From contig NZ_JARUBM010000002.1 of the NCBI RefSeq assembly GCF_029626175.1, positions 2,745,001 through 2,809,000 of the forward strand: a DNA stretch of 64,000 nt, read 5' to 3'. The position numbers and the translations under genes are program-made. Position 1 is the first letter of the stretch. Each line of letters starts with the position of its first letter. Below the pieces are notes generated by a model. That model was not told the DNA's origin and made no database searches. It saw only the letters and a list, made by a program, of their open reading frames with translations. Positions 10,015 through 21,909 of this stretch are shown here, piece by piece. This DNA is from Micromonospora sp. WMMD1082. GTDB taxonomy: Bacteria; Actinomycetota; Actinomycetes; Mycobacteriales; Micromonosporaceae.

Positions 10015-11148
10015 GTGTACGTCCGCCGGCTCGAACTGGTCGACTTCCGCTCCTACGAGCGGGTCGCCGTCGACCTCGAACCGGGGCCGAACGTCCTGAT
10101 CGGCGCCAACGGCGTCGGCAAGACCAACCTGGTCGAGGCGCTGGGCTACGTGGCGACGCTGGACTCGCACCGGGTCGCCACCGACGCGCCGCTGGTGCGG
10201 ATGGGCGCCACCGCCGCGGTGATCCGCTGTGCGGTGGCGCACGACGGCCGGGAACTCCTGGTCGAGCTGGAGATCGTCCCGGGCAAGGCCAACCGGGCCC
10301 GGCTCGGCCGCTCCCCGGCCCGCCGGGCCCGGGACGTGCTGGGCGCGCTGCGCCTGGTGCTCTTCGCCCCGGAGGATCTCGAACTGGTCCGGGGCGACCC
10401 GGCCGAGCGCCGGCGCTACCTCGACGACCTGCTGGTGCTGCGTCAGCCCCGCTACGCCGGCGTCCGCGCCGACTACGAGCGGGTGGTCAAGCAGCGCAAT
10501 GCGCTGCTGCGCACCGCGTACCTGGCCCGCAAGACCGGCGGCTCGCGCGGCGGGGACCTGTCCACCCTGGCCGTCTGGGACACCCACCTGGCCCGGCACG
10601 GCGCCGAGCTGCTCGCCGGCCGGCTGGAGCTGGTCGCCGCACTGGCCCCCCACGTGACCAAGGCGTACGACGCGGTCGCCGCCGGCCACGGCGCGGCGGG
10701 AATGACGTACCGGCCGTCGGTCGATCTCGCCGAGTCCACCACCGACCGGGAGACCCTCGCGGCGGTGCTGGCCGCCGCGCTGGAGGAGTCCCGTTCCACC
10801 GAGATCGAGCGGGGCACCACGCTGGTCGGCCCGCACCGCGACGAACTCGCCCTCCGCCTCGGCCCGCTGCCCGCCAAGGGCTACGCCAGCCACGGCGAGT
10901 CGTGGTCGTACGCGCTCGCCCTCCGGCTGGCCGGGTACGACCTGCTCCGCAGCGACGGCATCGAACCGGTGCTGGTACTCGACGACGTCTTCGCCGAACT
11001 GGACGCCGGCCGGCGGGACCGGCTGGCCGAACTGGTCGGCGGGGCGAGTCAACTGCTGGTGACCTGCGCGGTCGCCGACGACGTACCGGCGGTCCTGCGC
11101 GGCGCCCGGTACGAGGTGGTGGAGGGAACGGTGCAACGTGTCGGATGA
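10015..11148 (+). CDS. recF: DNA replication/repair protein RecF
   Basis: RecF is an SMC-like ATPase that helps RecOR load RecA at gaps. The 377-residue product starts at GTG ([17 protein letters not shown]) and shows Walker [10 protein letters not shown] (30-38), an ABC-type signature region near [16 protein letters not shown], and Walker [13 protein letters not shown] (about 320-331). It begins 16 nt after gnd and overlaps the next gene by 11 nt, so it is co-transcribed with both. Confidence 0.97.
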   Translation: MYVRRLELVDFRSYERVAVDLEPGPNVLIGANGVGKTNLVEALGYVATLDSHRVATDAPLVRMGATAAVIRCAVAHDGRELLVELEIVPGKANRARLGRSPARRARDVLGALRLVLFAPEDLELVRGDPAERRRYLDDLLVLRQPRYAGVRADYERVVKQRNALLRTAYLARKTGGSRGGDLSTLAVWDTHLARHGAELLAGRLELVAALAPHVTKAYDAVAAGHGAAGMTYRPSVDLAESTTDRETLAAVLAAALEESRSTEIERGTTLVGPHRDELALRLGPLPAKGYASHGESWSYALALRLAGYDLLRSDGIEPVLVLDDVFAELDAGRRDRLAELVGGASQLLVTCAVADDVPAVLRGARYEVVEGTVQRVG

Positions 11149-11860
11149 ACCGCAGCACCCGGCCCGAGACAGCGGGCCGGCGGGACAACCGCGTGCCGTC
11201 CCCCGGGGGCGCGGTGCGCGTACCGCCGGGTCGGGTGGATCCGGCGGCGGCGCCGGTGCGGCCGGCGACCGTGGGGCGGACACCGAGCCCCGGCCGCTAC
11301 CGGCCGGGTCCGGCGGCGATGGCGCCGAGCGCGCAACGGCCGACGGCGGCCCGGACGGCGCCTCCGGGCCGCAACTGGCGCGTGCGGTGCTGGATGCGGC
11401 GAAGGCCCGGCGGGAGGCGGCCGGGCGGCCCCGGCGGCGCAGCGGGACCGGCGGCGGCGACGGCGAACGCCGGCTGCGGGGCTACTCCGGGCCGGGGCCG
11501 GACCCGCGCGATCCGCAGCCGCTCGGCGCGGTGCTGAACCGGCTGGTCAAGGCCCGTGGCTGGCAGCAGCCGGCCGCCGAGGCGACGGTCTTCGGCGCCT
11601 GGGAACGGGTCGTCGGGCCGGAGGTGGCCCAGCACAGCCGCCCGGTGAAGCTGGAGAACGGCGAGCTGACCGTCGAGGCACGATCGACCGCCTGGGCGAC
11701 GCAGCTGCGGCTGCTCGCCGGTTCGCTGTTGCAGCAGATCGGCCGCGAGGTCGGCCACAACGTGGTCCGCAAGCTGCACATCCACGGCCCGGCCGCGCCC
11801 TCCTGGTCGCGCGGCCCACGCCGGGTACGCGGTCGCGGCCCCCGCGACACCTACGGCTGA
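11138..11860 (+). CDS. DciA-like protein (DUF721), putative helicase loader
   Basis: The C-terminal 110 residues match the DUF721/DciA family: [20 protein letters not shown], then [20 protein letters not shown] and [15 protein letters not shown]. DciA is the ancestral loader or operator of the replicative helicase DnaB, and mycobacterial members sit at this same locus after recF. The first 120 residues of the 240-residue product are Gly/Ala/Arg-rich and probably disordered. The GTG start overlaps recF. The function is inferred from family and context. Confidence 0.85.
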   Translation: MSDEPQHPARDSGPAGQPRAVPRGRGARTAGSGGSGGGAGAAGDRGADTEPRPLPAGSGGDGAERATADGGPDGASGPQLARAVLDAAKARREAAGRPRRRSGTGGGDGERRLRGYSGPGPDPRDPQPLGAVLNRLVKARGWQQPAAEATVFGAWERVVGPEVAQHSRPVKLENGELTVEARSTAWATQLRLLAGSLLQQIGREVGHNVVRKLHIHGPAAPSWSRGPRRVRGRGPRDTYG

Positions 11861-11868
11861 CCTGCCCG

Positions 11869-12450
11869 CTACGTCTGGGGTGCCCGGCGGGGGGCGGCCG
11901 ACTCGGCGTAGACGGCGAAGCCGTGGTCGGCGCAGCGCCGGTAGAAGGCCGCGAGCACGCTCAGCTCCGCGCAGGTGAAGGTCCACTGCGGCGCGGCGCC
12001 ACTGTCGTCACGCAGCGCGTCGAGCCGGCTGTCCAGCCAGCGCAGCTGCTGTTCGGCGAGGCGGCCGTCGGCGAGCAGCGAGCGCAGCACCGTGCCGACG
12101 GACTCGAAGGTGACCGCCTCACCGTGCGGGCGGTGTGCGGCGACGAACCGCTCGATGCCGGCCGCGATCCAGGAGCACCCGTCGGGGTCGATCACCGGGT
12201 CCTCGTCCTCGGCGGCGGCGTCTGTGGCGTAGAGCACACCCTCCAGCCCGAGGATCAGATCCACCACCTCCGTGTAGGCGGTGGCCCGGACGGTGCCTGT
12301 CTTCGCGATCAGTTCGGCGAGCGCGGCGGTCGGTGCCGAGATACCCGGCACGTCGACGATATCGCCGAAGTCGACGAACTCGGCCGGTGCGACCGGGTCG
12401 TAGAAGCGGCCGGTCCGCGGCCACTGAACCGCGACGTTGTCCAGCCCCAT
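11869..12450 (-). CDS. Hypothetical protein
   Basis: I do not recognise this 193-residue acidic protein (from the ATG at 12450, preceded by AGAGGTG). It begins MGLDNVAVQWPRTGRFYDP and has alternating helical segments without signal peptide, membrane span or clear catalytic motif. Features that may help later matching are TEVVDLILGLEGVLYATD, FESVGTVLRSLLAD and WTFTCAELSVLAAFYRRC. It lies tail to tail with the dciA-like gene, only 8 nt apart, and faces away from gyrB. Confidence 0.75.
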   Translation of the reverse strand: MGLDNVAVQWPRTGRFYDPVAPAEFVDFGDIVDVPGISAPTAALAELIAKTGTVRATAYTEVVDLILGLEGVLYATDAAAEDEDPVIDPDGCSWIAAGIERFVAAHRPHGEAVTFESVGTVLRSLLADGRLAEQQLRWLDSRLDALRDDSGAAPQWTFTCAELSVLAAFYRRCADHGFAVYAESAAPRRAPQT

Positions 12451-14939
<2,489 letters not shown>

Positions 14940-14983
14940 CGGAACCGGCGGCCGGACCGGGCACCCGTTGCGGTCCGGCTCGC

Positions 14984-15035
14984 TGATCCACAGAGTTATC
15001 CACAGCTTGGCCGGTATCCACAGCCGTTATCCACA
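14984..15035 (+). promoter_or_regulatory. Array of four DnaA boxes between gyrB and gyrA
   Basis: Within 52 bp there are four same-strand 9-mers: TGATCCACA (14984), TTATCCACA (14996, perfect), GTATCCACA (15014) and TTATCCACA (15027, perfect). The last ends 36 nt before the gyrA start. A possible -10 (TGATAA, 15057-15062) lies just downstream, so bound DnaA would cover the -35 side of a gyrA promoter. Confidence 0.8.
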
Positions 15036-15071
15036 GCACAAAAACGACTCTCAGTCTGATAAGGGTTAACA

Positions 15072-18000
15072 GTGACCGATTCCCCCGAGTCCACACCCAA
15101 CGAGCCCGAGGTCCCCGAGGCGCAGGCCGCCGTCGTCTCGCACGACCGGATCGAGCCGGTCGGGCTCGAGGTGGAGATGCAGCGCTCCTACCTCGACTAC
15201 GCGATGAGCGTCATCGTCGGGCGCGCGCTGCCGGACGTCCGGGACGGGCTCAAGCCGGTCCACCGCAAGATCCTCTACGCCATGTTCGACTCGGGCTACC
15301 GGCCGGACCGCGGCTACGTGAAGTGCTCCCGCGTCGTCGGCGACGTGATGGGCCAGTTCCACCCGCACGGCGACTCGGCCATCTACGACGCGCTGGTCCG
15401 GATGGCCCAGCCCTGGTCGCTGCGGTACCCGCTGGTCGACGGCAACGGCAACTTTGGTTCGCCCGGAAATGATCCGGCTGCGGCCATGAGATACTGCATC
15501 ACGGCAGATGTCCGTATTCGTACCGCTGGTGGCAGCGTGCGGATCGGCGACGTGGTGCCGGGCGCGGCGTCGAGCAGCGAGACCGACATCGACCTCAAGG
15601 TCCGCGACCGCAACGGCGATCTGGTCCGCGCCTCGGCGTTCTTCCACTCCGGCGAGCACCCGACGCTGCGGCTGCGCACCCGCGAGGGGTACGAGCTGAC
15701 CGGCACCCACAACCACCCGGTGCTCTGCCTGGTGGACGTGGCCGGCGTGCCGACCCTGCTCTGGAAGCTGCTCGCCGAGATCTCTCCCGGCGACCGGGTG
15801 GTGCTCCAGCGCAGCGTGCCGGACGAGATCGGCTACCCGATGCTGGAGCACGTCGAGGCCGCCGTCCTCGCGGGTGCCTTCGTCAGCGAGGGCTGGGTTT
15901 CCGAGAACCGGGCCGGTTTCAACGACACCGACCGCGAGTTCTTCGTCCGTGTCCTGGCCGCCTACGACCTTGCGGTCGGCGGGCCCCGGTACGTCGCCGA
16001 GCGGGTGATCGCCTCCGGCAGCACCCTGCACGAACTCGACATCCAGGATCTCAGCTCGCTGCGCGCCAGCGTGCTCGGCGAGCTGGTCGGGGCACGCAGC
16101 GCCGGCAAGTTCGTGCCGGAGTTCGTCTGGCAGGGGCCGGCCGCGATCAAGCGCGCCTTCCTCCAGGCGCTGTTCGAGGGCGACGGTTCCTCTTCGCTGC
16201 TGCCGCGCAACGCCATTCAGGTCTCGTACTCCACCCGCAGTGAGCGGTTGGCCCGCGAGGTGCAGCAGCTGCTGCTGGAGTTCGGCGTGATCAGCCGGCA
16301 GTGCCGGTACGACAGCGGCGAGATCAAGGTCGTGGTGACCAACCGTCGGGACGCGCGGATCTTCGCCGGCCAGGTCGGTTTCCTCGGCCGCAAGCAGGCC
16401 AAGCTGGAGTCGGAGCTGGCGTCGGTGCCGACGAGCAGCACCGCGCTCTCCGGCGACCACGTGCCGCTGGTCGGCAACTTCATCCGGGAGCACGGCGCGA
16501 CCCGCTGGACCGAGCGCGACTGGCTGCGTCGGCACAACGTGGACCGGATCGAACGCTGGGAGCGGGACCGGGACGAGATCGCCGCCCGGATCACCGACAC
16601 CGAGGTGCTCGACGTGGTCGAGCCGCTGGTGGACGGCCGCTTCTACTACGCGGAGGTGGCCGACGTCACCGACGCGGGCGTGCGGCCGGTCTACAGCATC
16701 CGGGTGGACACCGACGACCACTCCTTCATCTCCGACGGCTTCGTCAGCCACAACACGGAGTGCAAGCTCGACCCGCTCGCGATGGAGATGCTGCGGGACA
16801 TCGACGAGGACACGGTCGACCTGCAGGACAACTACGACGGCCGGGCCAAGGAGCCCACCATCCTGCCGTCGCGGATCCCGAACCTGCTGATCAACGGCTC
16901 CGAGGGCATCGCGGTCGGCATGGCCACCAAGATCCCGCCGCACAACCTGCGCGAGATCGGCGCGGCGGTGCAGTGGTGCCTGGAGCATCCGGAGGCGGAC
17001 GAGGCCAGCACGCTGGAGGCGTTGCTGGAGATCGTCAAGGGCCCCGACTTCCCCACGTACGGTCTGATCGTCGGCCAGTCCGCCATTCAGGACGCGTACC
17101 GCACCGGCCGTGGGTCGATCCGGATGCGCGCGGTGGTCGAGGTCGAGGAGGACAAGCGGGGGCGGCCGGCGCTGGTGGTCAGCGAGCTGCCGTACCAGGT
17201 CAACCCCGACAACCTGGCCGAGCGGATCGCCGAGCTGATCAAGGAGGGGAAGCTTGGCGGCATCGCCGACATCCGGGACGAGTCCTCCGGGCGTACCGGC
17301 ATGCGGATCGTGTTGGTGCTCAAGCGTGACGCGGTCGCGAAGGTGGTGCTGAACAACCTCTACAAGCACACCCAACTCCAGGAGACCTTCGGCGCGAACA
17401 TGCTGGCGCTGGTCGACGGGGTGCCGCGCACGCTGAACCTGGCGCAGTTCATCCGCTACTACGTCGAGCACCAGATCGAGGTGATCCGGCGGCGGACGGC
17501 GTTCCGGCTGCGCAAGGCGGAGGAGCGGGCGCACATCCTGCGCGGCCTGTCGAAGGCGCTGGACGCGCTGGACGAGGTGATCGCCCTGATCCGGCGCTCG
17601 CCCACGGTCGAGGACGCCCGCCAGGGCCTGATCCAGCTGCTGGACATCGACGAGATCCAGGCCACCGCGATCCTGGACATGCAGCTGCGGCGGCTCGCCG
17701 CGCTGGAGCGGCAGCGGATCCTCGACGACCTGGCCAAGCTGGAGGTGGAGATCGCCGACCTCAAGGACATCCTGGCCAAGCCGGAGCGGCAGCGGCGGAT
17801 CGTCTCGGAGGAGTTGGGTGAGATCGTCGCGAAGTGGGGCGACGAGCGGCGCACCAAGATCGTCCCGTTCGACGGTGAGGTCTCGATGGAGGACCTCATC
17901 GCCCGGGAGGACGTGGTCGTCACGATCACCCGGACCGGGTACGCCAAGCGGACGAAGGTGGACCTCTACCGTTCGCAGCGGCGGGGCGGCAAGGGCGTCA

Positions 18001-18851
18001 GCGGTGCGACGCTGCGGCAGGACGACATCGTCAGCCACTTCTTCGTCTGCTCGACGCACGACTGGATGCTGTTCTTCACCAACAAGGGTCGGGTGTACCG
18101 GGCCAAGGCGTACGAGCTTCCGGAGGCCAGTAGGGTGGCCAAGGGCCAGCACGTGGCCAACCTGCTCGCGTTCCAACCGGATGAGCAGATCGCACAGATC
18201 ATCGAGATCCCGAACTACCAGGTAGCCCCTTACCTGGTCCTGGCGACGAAGAACGGCCTGGTGAAGAAGACGCGGCTTGAGGAGTTCGACTCCAACCGCT
18301 CGGGCGGCATCATCGCGATCAACCTGCGCGATGAGGACGAGCTGGTCGGCGCTGCGCTCGCCGGTCCGACCGACGACCTGTTGCTGGTCTCCAAGAACGC
18401 CCAGGCGATCCGGTTCAACGCCACGGACGAGGCGCTGCGGCCGATGGGCCGGGCCACCTCGGGTGTGATCGGCATGCGCTTCAGCGACGAGGACGAGCTG
18501 TTGGCCATGGAGGTCGTCCGGGAGGGATTGGACGTTCTGGTGGCCACGAACGGGGGATACGCGAAACGTACCCCGATCGAGGAATACCCGGTCCAGGGCC
18601 GGGGAGGTAAGGGTGTACTGACTGCGAAGATCACCGAGCGACGCGGTGGTCTGGTCGGTGCGGTGGTGATCGACCCGGACGACGAGCTGTTTGCCATCAC
18701 CAGCAACGGTGGCGTCATCCGGACTCCGGTGAAGCCTGTACGCCGTACGCGTGACCGGAACACAATGGGGGTCAAGCTGATGGACCTTCCGGACGGCGTG
18801 ACTATCGTGGCGATTGCTCGCAATGCCGACGAACCTGACGAACAGGACTAG
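15072..18851 (+). CDS. gyrA: DNA gyrase subunit A precursor containing an intein
   Basis: GyrA carries the DNA-cleaving tyrosine of gyrase. The 1259-residue precursor has an N-extein through AAMRY at residue 141 (the catalytic tyrosine), a 420-residue intein (142-561), and a C-extein that resumes TECKLDPLA. Removal leaves 839 residues, the normal actinomycete length. The C-extein shows [20 protein letters not shown] and the C-terminal beta-pinwheel with its GyrA-box (around QRRGGKG). The start is a GTG. Active gyrase depends on splicing because the intein separates the catalytic Tyr from the following Thr-Glu. Confidence 0.97.
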   Translation: MTDSPESTPNEPEVPEAQAAVVSHDRIEPVGLEVEMQRSYLDYAMSVIVGRALPDVRDGLKPVHRKILYAMFDSGYRPDRGYVKCSRVVGDVMGQFHPHGDSAIYDALVRMAQPWSLRYPLVDGNGNFGSPGNDPAAAMRYCITADVRIRTAGGSVRIGDVVPGAASSSETDIDLKVRDRNGDLVRASAFFHSGEHPTLRLRTREGYELTGTHNHPVLCLVDVAGVPTLLWKLLAEISPGDRVVLQRSVPDEIGYPMLEHVEAAVLAGAFVSEGWVSENRAGFNDTDREFFVRVLAAYDLAVGGPRYVAERVIASGSTLHELDIQDLSSLRASVLGELVGARSAGKFVPEFVWQGPAAIKRAFLQALFEGDGSSSLLPRNAIQVSYSTRSERLAREVQQLLLEFGVISRQCRYDSGEIKVVVTNRRDARIFAGQVGFLGRKQAKLESELASVPTSSTALSGDHVPLVGNFIREHGATRWTERDWLRRHNVDRIERWERDRDEIAARITDTEVLDVVEPLVDGRFYYAEVADVTDAGVRPVYSIRVDTDDHSFISDGFVSHNTECKLDPLAMEMLRDIDEDTVDLQDNYDGRAKEPTILPSRIPNLLINGSEGIAVGMATKIPPHNLREIGAAVQWCLEHPEADEASTLEALLEIVKGPDFPTYGLIVGQSAIQDAYRTGRGSIRMRAVVEVEEDKRGRPALVVSELPYQVNPDNLAERIAELIKEGKLGGIADIRDESSGRTGMRIVLVLKRDAVAKVVLNNLYKHTQLQETFGANMLALVDGVPRTLNLAQFIRYYVEHQIEVIRRRTAFRLRKAEERAHILRGLSKALDALDEVIALIRRSPTVEDARQGLIQLLDIDEIQATAILDMQLRRLAALERQRILDDLAKLEVEIADLKDILAKPERQRRIVSEELGEIVAKWGDERRTKIVPFDGEVSMEDLIAREDVVVTITRTGYAKRTKVDLYRSQRRGGKGVSGATLRQDDIVSHFFVCSTHDWMLFFTNKGRVYRAKAYELPEASRVAKGQHVANLLAFQPDEQIAQIIEIPNYQVAPYLVLATKNGLVKKTRLEEFDSNRSGGIIAINLRDEDELVGAALAGPTDDLLLVSKNAQAIRFNATDEALRPMGRATSGVIGMRFSDEDELLAMEVVREGLDVLVATNGGYAKRTPIEEYPVQGRGGKGVLTAKITERRGGLVGAVVIDPDDELFAITSNGGVIRTPVKPVRRTRDRNTMGVKLMDLPDGVTIVAIARNADEPDEQD
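15495..16754 (+). mobile_element. GyrA intein with LAGLIDADG homing endonuclease domain
   Basis: The intein begins with Cys142 ([10 protein letters not shown]) and ends with His-Asn (FVSHN, Asn561) before Thr562, so all canonical splicing residues are present, including the block B THNH motif near residues 212-215. Between the splicing halves are two LAGLIDADG-type motifs, LAGAFVSEG (about 266-274) and LQALFEGDG (about 365-373), with acidic residues retained. This suggests a full-length, possibly active homing endonuclease rather than a mini-intein. The insertion point is the gyrA site used by mycobacterial GyrA inteins. Confidence 0.95.
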
Positions 18852-18855
18852 TTGA

Positions 18856-19797
18856 ATGACGGAGACACAGGCGAAGTCGGGGAACGCGGGGACCTCGGCC
18901 ACCCCGGTCGACGAGGAGGCCGCGAAGAGCGGCGCGCCAGCCGGTCGCGCGGCCGTGGGTCGGGCCACCGTCCCCGCCGACGCGCCTGCGCCGAAGTTCA
19001 CCCGGGCTCCCGGTATGGCTCCGCCGCCCGACAAGCCCACAGACGACCAGGAGGCCGACGCCGCCGAGGAGAAGGACGTCGCCGACGGCAGTAGTCCCAC
19101 AGACACCGCCGCTGCTGCCACTGCCACTACCGCTCCCGCCGCCACCGCCGGTAAGCCGCCGACCCCTCCGCCGGCCGCCGCCCGCCCGGGCCAGTCCTCG
19201 GCGGGCGCCACCGGGGTTCGGCCGACGACCAGCACCGCTGCGACCGGCACCCAGCCACGGGTGACCGGGGTCGGCCCGAATCCGGACGTCACCCGGCCGG
19301 CCGGGCTGGGTCGCCCGGCGAACGGTGGCGGGTTGCCGCCGGGGATCGGTACGGCGGCGGTGGGCGCCGCGCGGGTGGGTGAGGCGGTACGCGCCGCGCG
19401 TACCTCGGTCAGCTCGGCCGCCTCGCGCGGGCCGCGGCGGGCCCGGCTGAACCTGAAGCGGATCGACCCCTGGTCGGTGATGAAGTTCGCGTTCGCCGTT
19501 TCGGTGGTGTTGTTCATCGTCATCGTGGTCGCGACCTCGGTGCTGTACCTGGCGTTGGACGCGATGGGCGTGTTCGCCAGCGTGAACGACAGCCTGGGAG
19601 ACCTGGTCAACGCCGGCGGTGGGCAGAGCACCAACGGCTTCCAGATCACCGCACGCGGGGTGATCTTCAGTTCGGCGCTGATCGGCCTGGTCAACGTCGT
19701 GCTGTTCACCGCGCTCGCCACGCTCGGCGCCTTCGTCTACAACGTCTGCGCCGATCTGGTGGGTGGCATCGAGCTGACCCTCGCCGAGCGCGACTGA
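18856..19797 (+). CDS. DUF3566 transmembrane protein
   Basis: This 313-residue protein has a long disordered N-terminus (about 1-195) rich in Ala/Pro/Thr, then the DUF3566 domain: RARLNLKRIDPWSVMKFAF, a membrane helix (SVVLFIVIVVATSVLYLAL), a short loop, and a second membrane segment (ALIGLVNVVLFTALATLGAF). It starts 4 nt after the gyrA stop and is surely co-transcribed. Family members always sit after gyrA in actinobacteria. Their molecular role is not established. Confidence 0.9.
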   Translation: MTETQAKSGNAGTSATPVDEEAAKSGAPAGRAAVGRATVPADAPAPKFTRAPGMAPPPDKPTDDQEADAAEEKDVADGSSPTDTAAAATATTAPAATAGKPPTPPPAAARPGQSSAGATGVRPTTSTAATGTQPRVTGVGPNPDVTRPAGLGRPANGGGLPPGIGTAAVGAARVGEAVRAARTSVSSAASRGPRRARLNLKRIDPWSVMKFAFAVSVVLFIVIVVATSVLYLALDAMGVFASVNDSLGDLVNAGGGQSTNGFQITARGVIFSSALIGLVNVVLFTALATLGAFVYNVCADLVGGIELTLAERD

Positions 19798-19803
19798 CTC
19801 GAC

Positions 19804-19847
19804 ATCAAGCCCGGTCGGCCCGCCGTCGCGGCCCGGCCGGGCTTGAT
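19804..19847 (+). terminator. Hairpin terminator after the gyrA operon
   Basis: An 11-bp perfect inverted repeat (ATCAAGCCCGG, 19804-19814, with 19837-19847) with a GC-rich loop lies 6 nt after the DUF3566 stop. There is no T tract, as is common in actinomycetes. Confidence 0.6.
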
Positions 19848-20048
19848 CGACTCCGGCTGCGGCATCTCGTGGTCTCACCGTCCGACGATGCCGCAACATG
19901 CCGCAACTGGCGGTTGCCAGGTGGTCTTTATCCGGATGTGCCGGGTGTCGCCCGTCGGGTAGGTTCGAGGGCGACGGCAGGTGAGCGACGCCCCGGCCCC
20001 GATTTGGGGGCGCCTGGGCGGATGGGTTAACCTTGCTCGTCGCTTCGC

Positions 20049-20122
20049 GGGGCTATAGCTCAGTCGGTTAGAGCGCAGAGCTGATAACTCTGAGGTCGCT
20101 GGTTCGATTCCAGCTAGCCCCA
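20049..20122 (+). tRNA. tRNA-Ile (anticodon GAT)
   Basis: The cloverleaf is complete: acceptor GGGGCTA/TAGCCCC, anticodon stem CAGAG/CTCTG with loop CTGATAA (GAT at 20083-20085), and T arm GCTGG/CCAGC around TTCGATT. The discriminator is A at 20122. The terminal CCA is not fully encoded (CC then G). Confidence 0.97.
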
Positions 20123-20166
20123 CCGCACATGGTCCGACGGCACGTCGAGCGTAAGGGGCAGCCCCG

Positions 20167-20295
20167 ATGTTCAAGAAGCTGTTGATCTTGGTTGGTGTCG
20201 TCGGCGTGGCCGCCGTGGTGGCCAAGAAGATCAAGGAAGCCAACGACGAGCGCGCCCTCTGGCACGAGGCGACCACCTCGCCGGATCTGCGCTGA
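20167..20295 (+). CDS. DLW-39-like microprotein
   Basis: This is a 42-residue protein: MFKKLLILVGVVGVAAVVAK forms a single membrane anchor, followed by a charged KKIKEANDERALW segment. It lies between tRNA-Ile and tRNA-Ala, downstream of gyrA and DUF3566, exactly where actinobacteria keep the small DLW-39 family named for its DLW motif (here ALW). AGGGGC precedes the ATG. The function is unknown. Confidence 0.85.
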   Translation: MFKKLLILVGVVGVAAVVAKKIKEANDERALWHEATTSPDLR

Positions 20296-20334
20296 CGGCG
20301 TCCGTCCCGACCGCGGGGCGGCACCGTCCGCTAC

Positions 20335-20410
20335 GGGGCCCTAGCTCAACTGGCAGAGCACTGCCTTTGCAAGGCAGGGGTTAGGGGTTCAAGTCCCCTG
20401 GGCTCCACCA
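20335..20410 (+). tRNA. tRNA-Ala (anticodon TGC)
   Basis: The acceptor GGGGCCC pairs with GGGCTCC (one G-U), the anticodon stem CTGCC/GGCAG frames the loop TTTGCAA (TGC at 20368-20370), and the T arm is GGGGTTCAAGTCCCC. CCA is encoded (20408-20410). An integrase relic abuts its 3' end, marking it as a likely former att site. Confidence 0.97.
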
Positions 20411-20419
20411 GCACTTTCC

Positions 20420-21150
20420 TCGGTTGATCTCGGCCCGAGTACAGCCATCCGTACAACCAAGCTGGTCACGCCGTCCCCCTCCTGGCCGAGAATCCGGTCA
20501 ATGGCCGAGGCAGCCTAACGAGCCTGCGCCGGCAGAACGTGGCCGTAGGTGTCGGCCGTCATCCGGATCGTGGAGTGCCCGAGCAGCTACATCACCGTCC
20601 GCAGCTCCTCGCCCTGATCGAGCAGGAACGCGTGGCGAAGGCGTGCCGCAGGTCGTGCAGGTGCAGCCAGTCCAGCCCGGCCGCCGCGCGGAGCTGCTCG
20701 AAGCGCCGGTTGACGTTCCGTGGCTCCATCGCGGTGCCGATGGTGCTGGCGAAGACCAGGCCCAGATCGGACCACACCTCCCCGGCCGCGAGCCGTTCCT
20801 TGGCCTGACGCACGCGCTGTGCCTCCAACGGCCAGACGACCAGAGCCGACAGCGGCAGCGGACGGGCCGATCGGTGCGTCTTCGGTGGCACGAACACCAA
20901 CCCGTGATCCGTTCGCTGGAGCGTCTGCCGAACGAACAGCGCCTTCCCCTGCAGGTCGACATCCGACCACCGCAGGCCCAGCAGCTCAGCCCGCCGCAGC
21001 CCGGTCGCCAGCGCCAGGACGAACAGCGATTCCAGCCGGTCCCCGGTCAACACCGACAACAGTGTCTTGGCTTCCTCGGGCGTTAGCGCTCGCCGCTCGG
21101 TCCGACCGAGAGCCGGCGGCTTGGCGGCCTGTGGCCACCACGCGTATCAG
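20420..21150 (-). pseudogene. Decayed tyrosine site-specific integrase
   Basis: Fragments of an integrase catalytic domain read GLRRAELLGLRWSD (catalytic Arg), LHDLRHAFAT (His-x-x-Arg) and, in another frame, LLGHSTIRMTADTYGH (second His and nucleophile Tyr). At least three lesions are visible: a one-base frameshift around 20630 between the HxxR box and the last motif, a TAG directly before LLGHST (20585-20587), and a further TAG after VLPAQAR (about 20515). The N-terminal half is missing, with an in-frame TGA near 21150. The gene points at tRNA-Ala, as integrases do beside their att site. Confidence 0.85.
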
Positions 21151-21185
21151 GGTTCAGATTCAGGTCGCCGCCGGGATCGGGCGTG

Positions 21186-21201
21186 TATAGGCTGAGCTAT
21201 A
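21186..21201. promoter_or_regulatory. Inverted repeat at the HigBA-like promoter
   Basis: TATAG (21186-21190) and CTATA (21197-21201) form a 16-bp inverted repeat 9 nt upstream of the toxin start. It overlaps a -10-like TATAGT (21198-21203). This is a plausible autoregulatory operator for the XRE antitoxin, but the call rests on position alone. Confidence 0.35.
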
Positions 21202-21209
21202 GTTGTTCC

Positions 21210-21595
21210 GTGGCCAACGGGCAGGCGCGCCGCTGGGCGATCAGGACGACAGGCGATGTCCGTGACTGGTTACGGGCTCTGCGTCAGACCGACCCGGCGG
21301 CGTACCGATCCGTCAACGTGGCGATCGACATGCTCGCCGAGACCGGTCCGGGCCTGGGGCGTCCGCTGGTCGACACTCTTCGAACATCAGCAATCTCAAG
21401 GAGTTGCGGCCGAGGTCAGGCCGGGATGTCGCCATCCGACTTCTGTTCGTCTTTGATCCCTGGTCGCAGGCGGTGTTGTTGGTCGCCGGCAACAAGGCAG
21501 GAGACTGGACGCGGTGGTACGAGAACGCGATCCCGATCGCCGAGGTTGCGTACGAGGGTTGGCTTGCCTTCGAGAGGAAACGGAGGGAGGGCTGA
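21210..21595 (+). pseudogene. HigB/RelE-type toxin, frameshifted
   Basis: The first half (from a GTG at 21210) reads RTTGDVRDWLRALRQTDPAA and ETGPGLGRPLVDTL in one frame. The second half, NLKELRPRSGRDVAIRLLFV followed by FDPWSQAVLLVAGNKAGDW, is in a different frame. Together they match the HigB-like family in order, so a single-base indel near 21375-21390 splits the gene. A toxin-inactivating mutation or a sequencing error could explain it. The antitoxin overlaps the end by one base. Confidence 0.75.
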
Positions 21596-21909
21596 TGAGC
21601 GACTTCCACGACTGGGACGACATCCGCGCGGAGTTGCACGATGGGGATGACGATGCGCTCGATGTGGAACGTGCTCGTGCCGAGGCGTGGGTTAGCGCGT
21701 TTCACCTCGCCGAGGAGCGTAAGCGTCTCGGTCTCACCCAGCGGCAGGTGGCCGAGCTGATGGGGGTTACGCCCGGCCGGGTGAGTCAGATCGAGAACGG
21801 CGATCTGGAGGCCAACGAGGTAGCGACCCTCGGCCGGTATGCACGAGCGCTGGGTGCCCGGATGCGGATCATCTTCGACTACGGCAGCGATCTCCGTCAG
21901 ATCGCCTGA
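21595..21909 (+). CDS. XRE-family antitoxin (HigA-like)
   Basis: This 104-residue protein has an acidic N-terminus (MSDFHDWDDIRAEL) and a complete XRE helix-turn-helix: LGLTQRQVAELMGVTPGRVS and QIENGDLEANEVATLGRYARAL. GGAGGGAGG precedes the ATG, whose first base is the last base of the toxin stop. The toxin-first, antitoxin-second order is typical of HigBA. It presumably represses its own promoter. It remains intact although the toxin is broken. Confidence 0.85.
   Translation: MSDFHDWDDIRAELHDGDDDALDVERARAEAWVSAFHLAEERKRLGLTQRQVAELMGVTPGRVSQIENGDLEANEVATLGRYARALGARMRIIFDYGSDLRQIA

Noticed and set aside
15066..19721. Very long open frame on the minus strand opposite gyrA and DUF3566
   Set aside because: It is the antisense shadow of GC-rich coding DNA; the plus strand encodes unmistakable gyrase A, and the antisense product is His/Val/Asp-rich without any domain.
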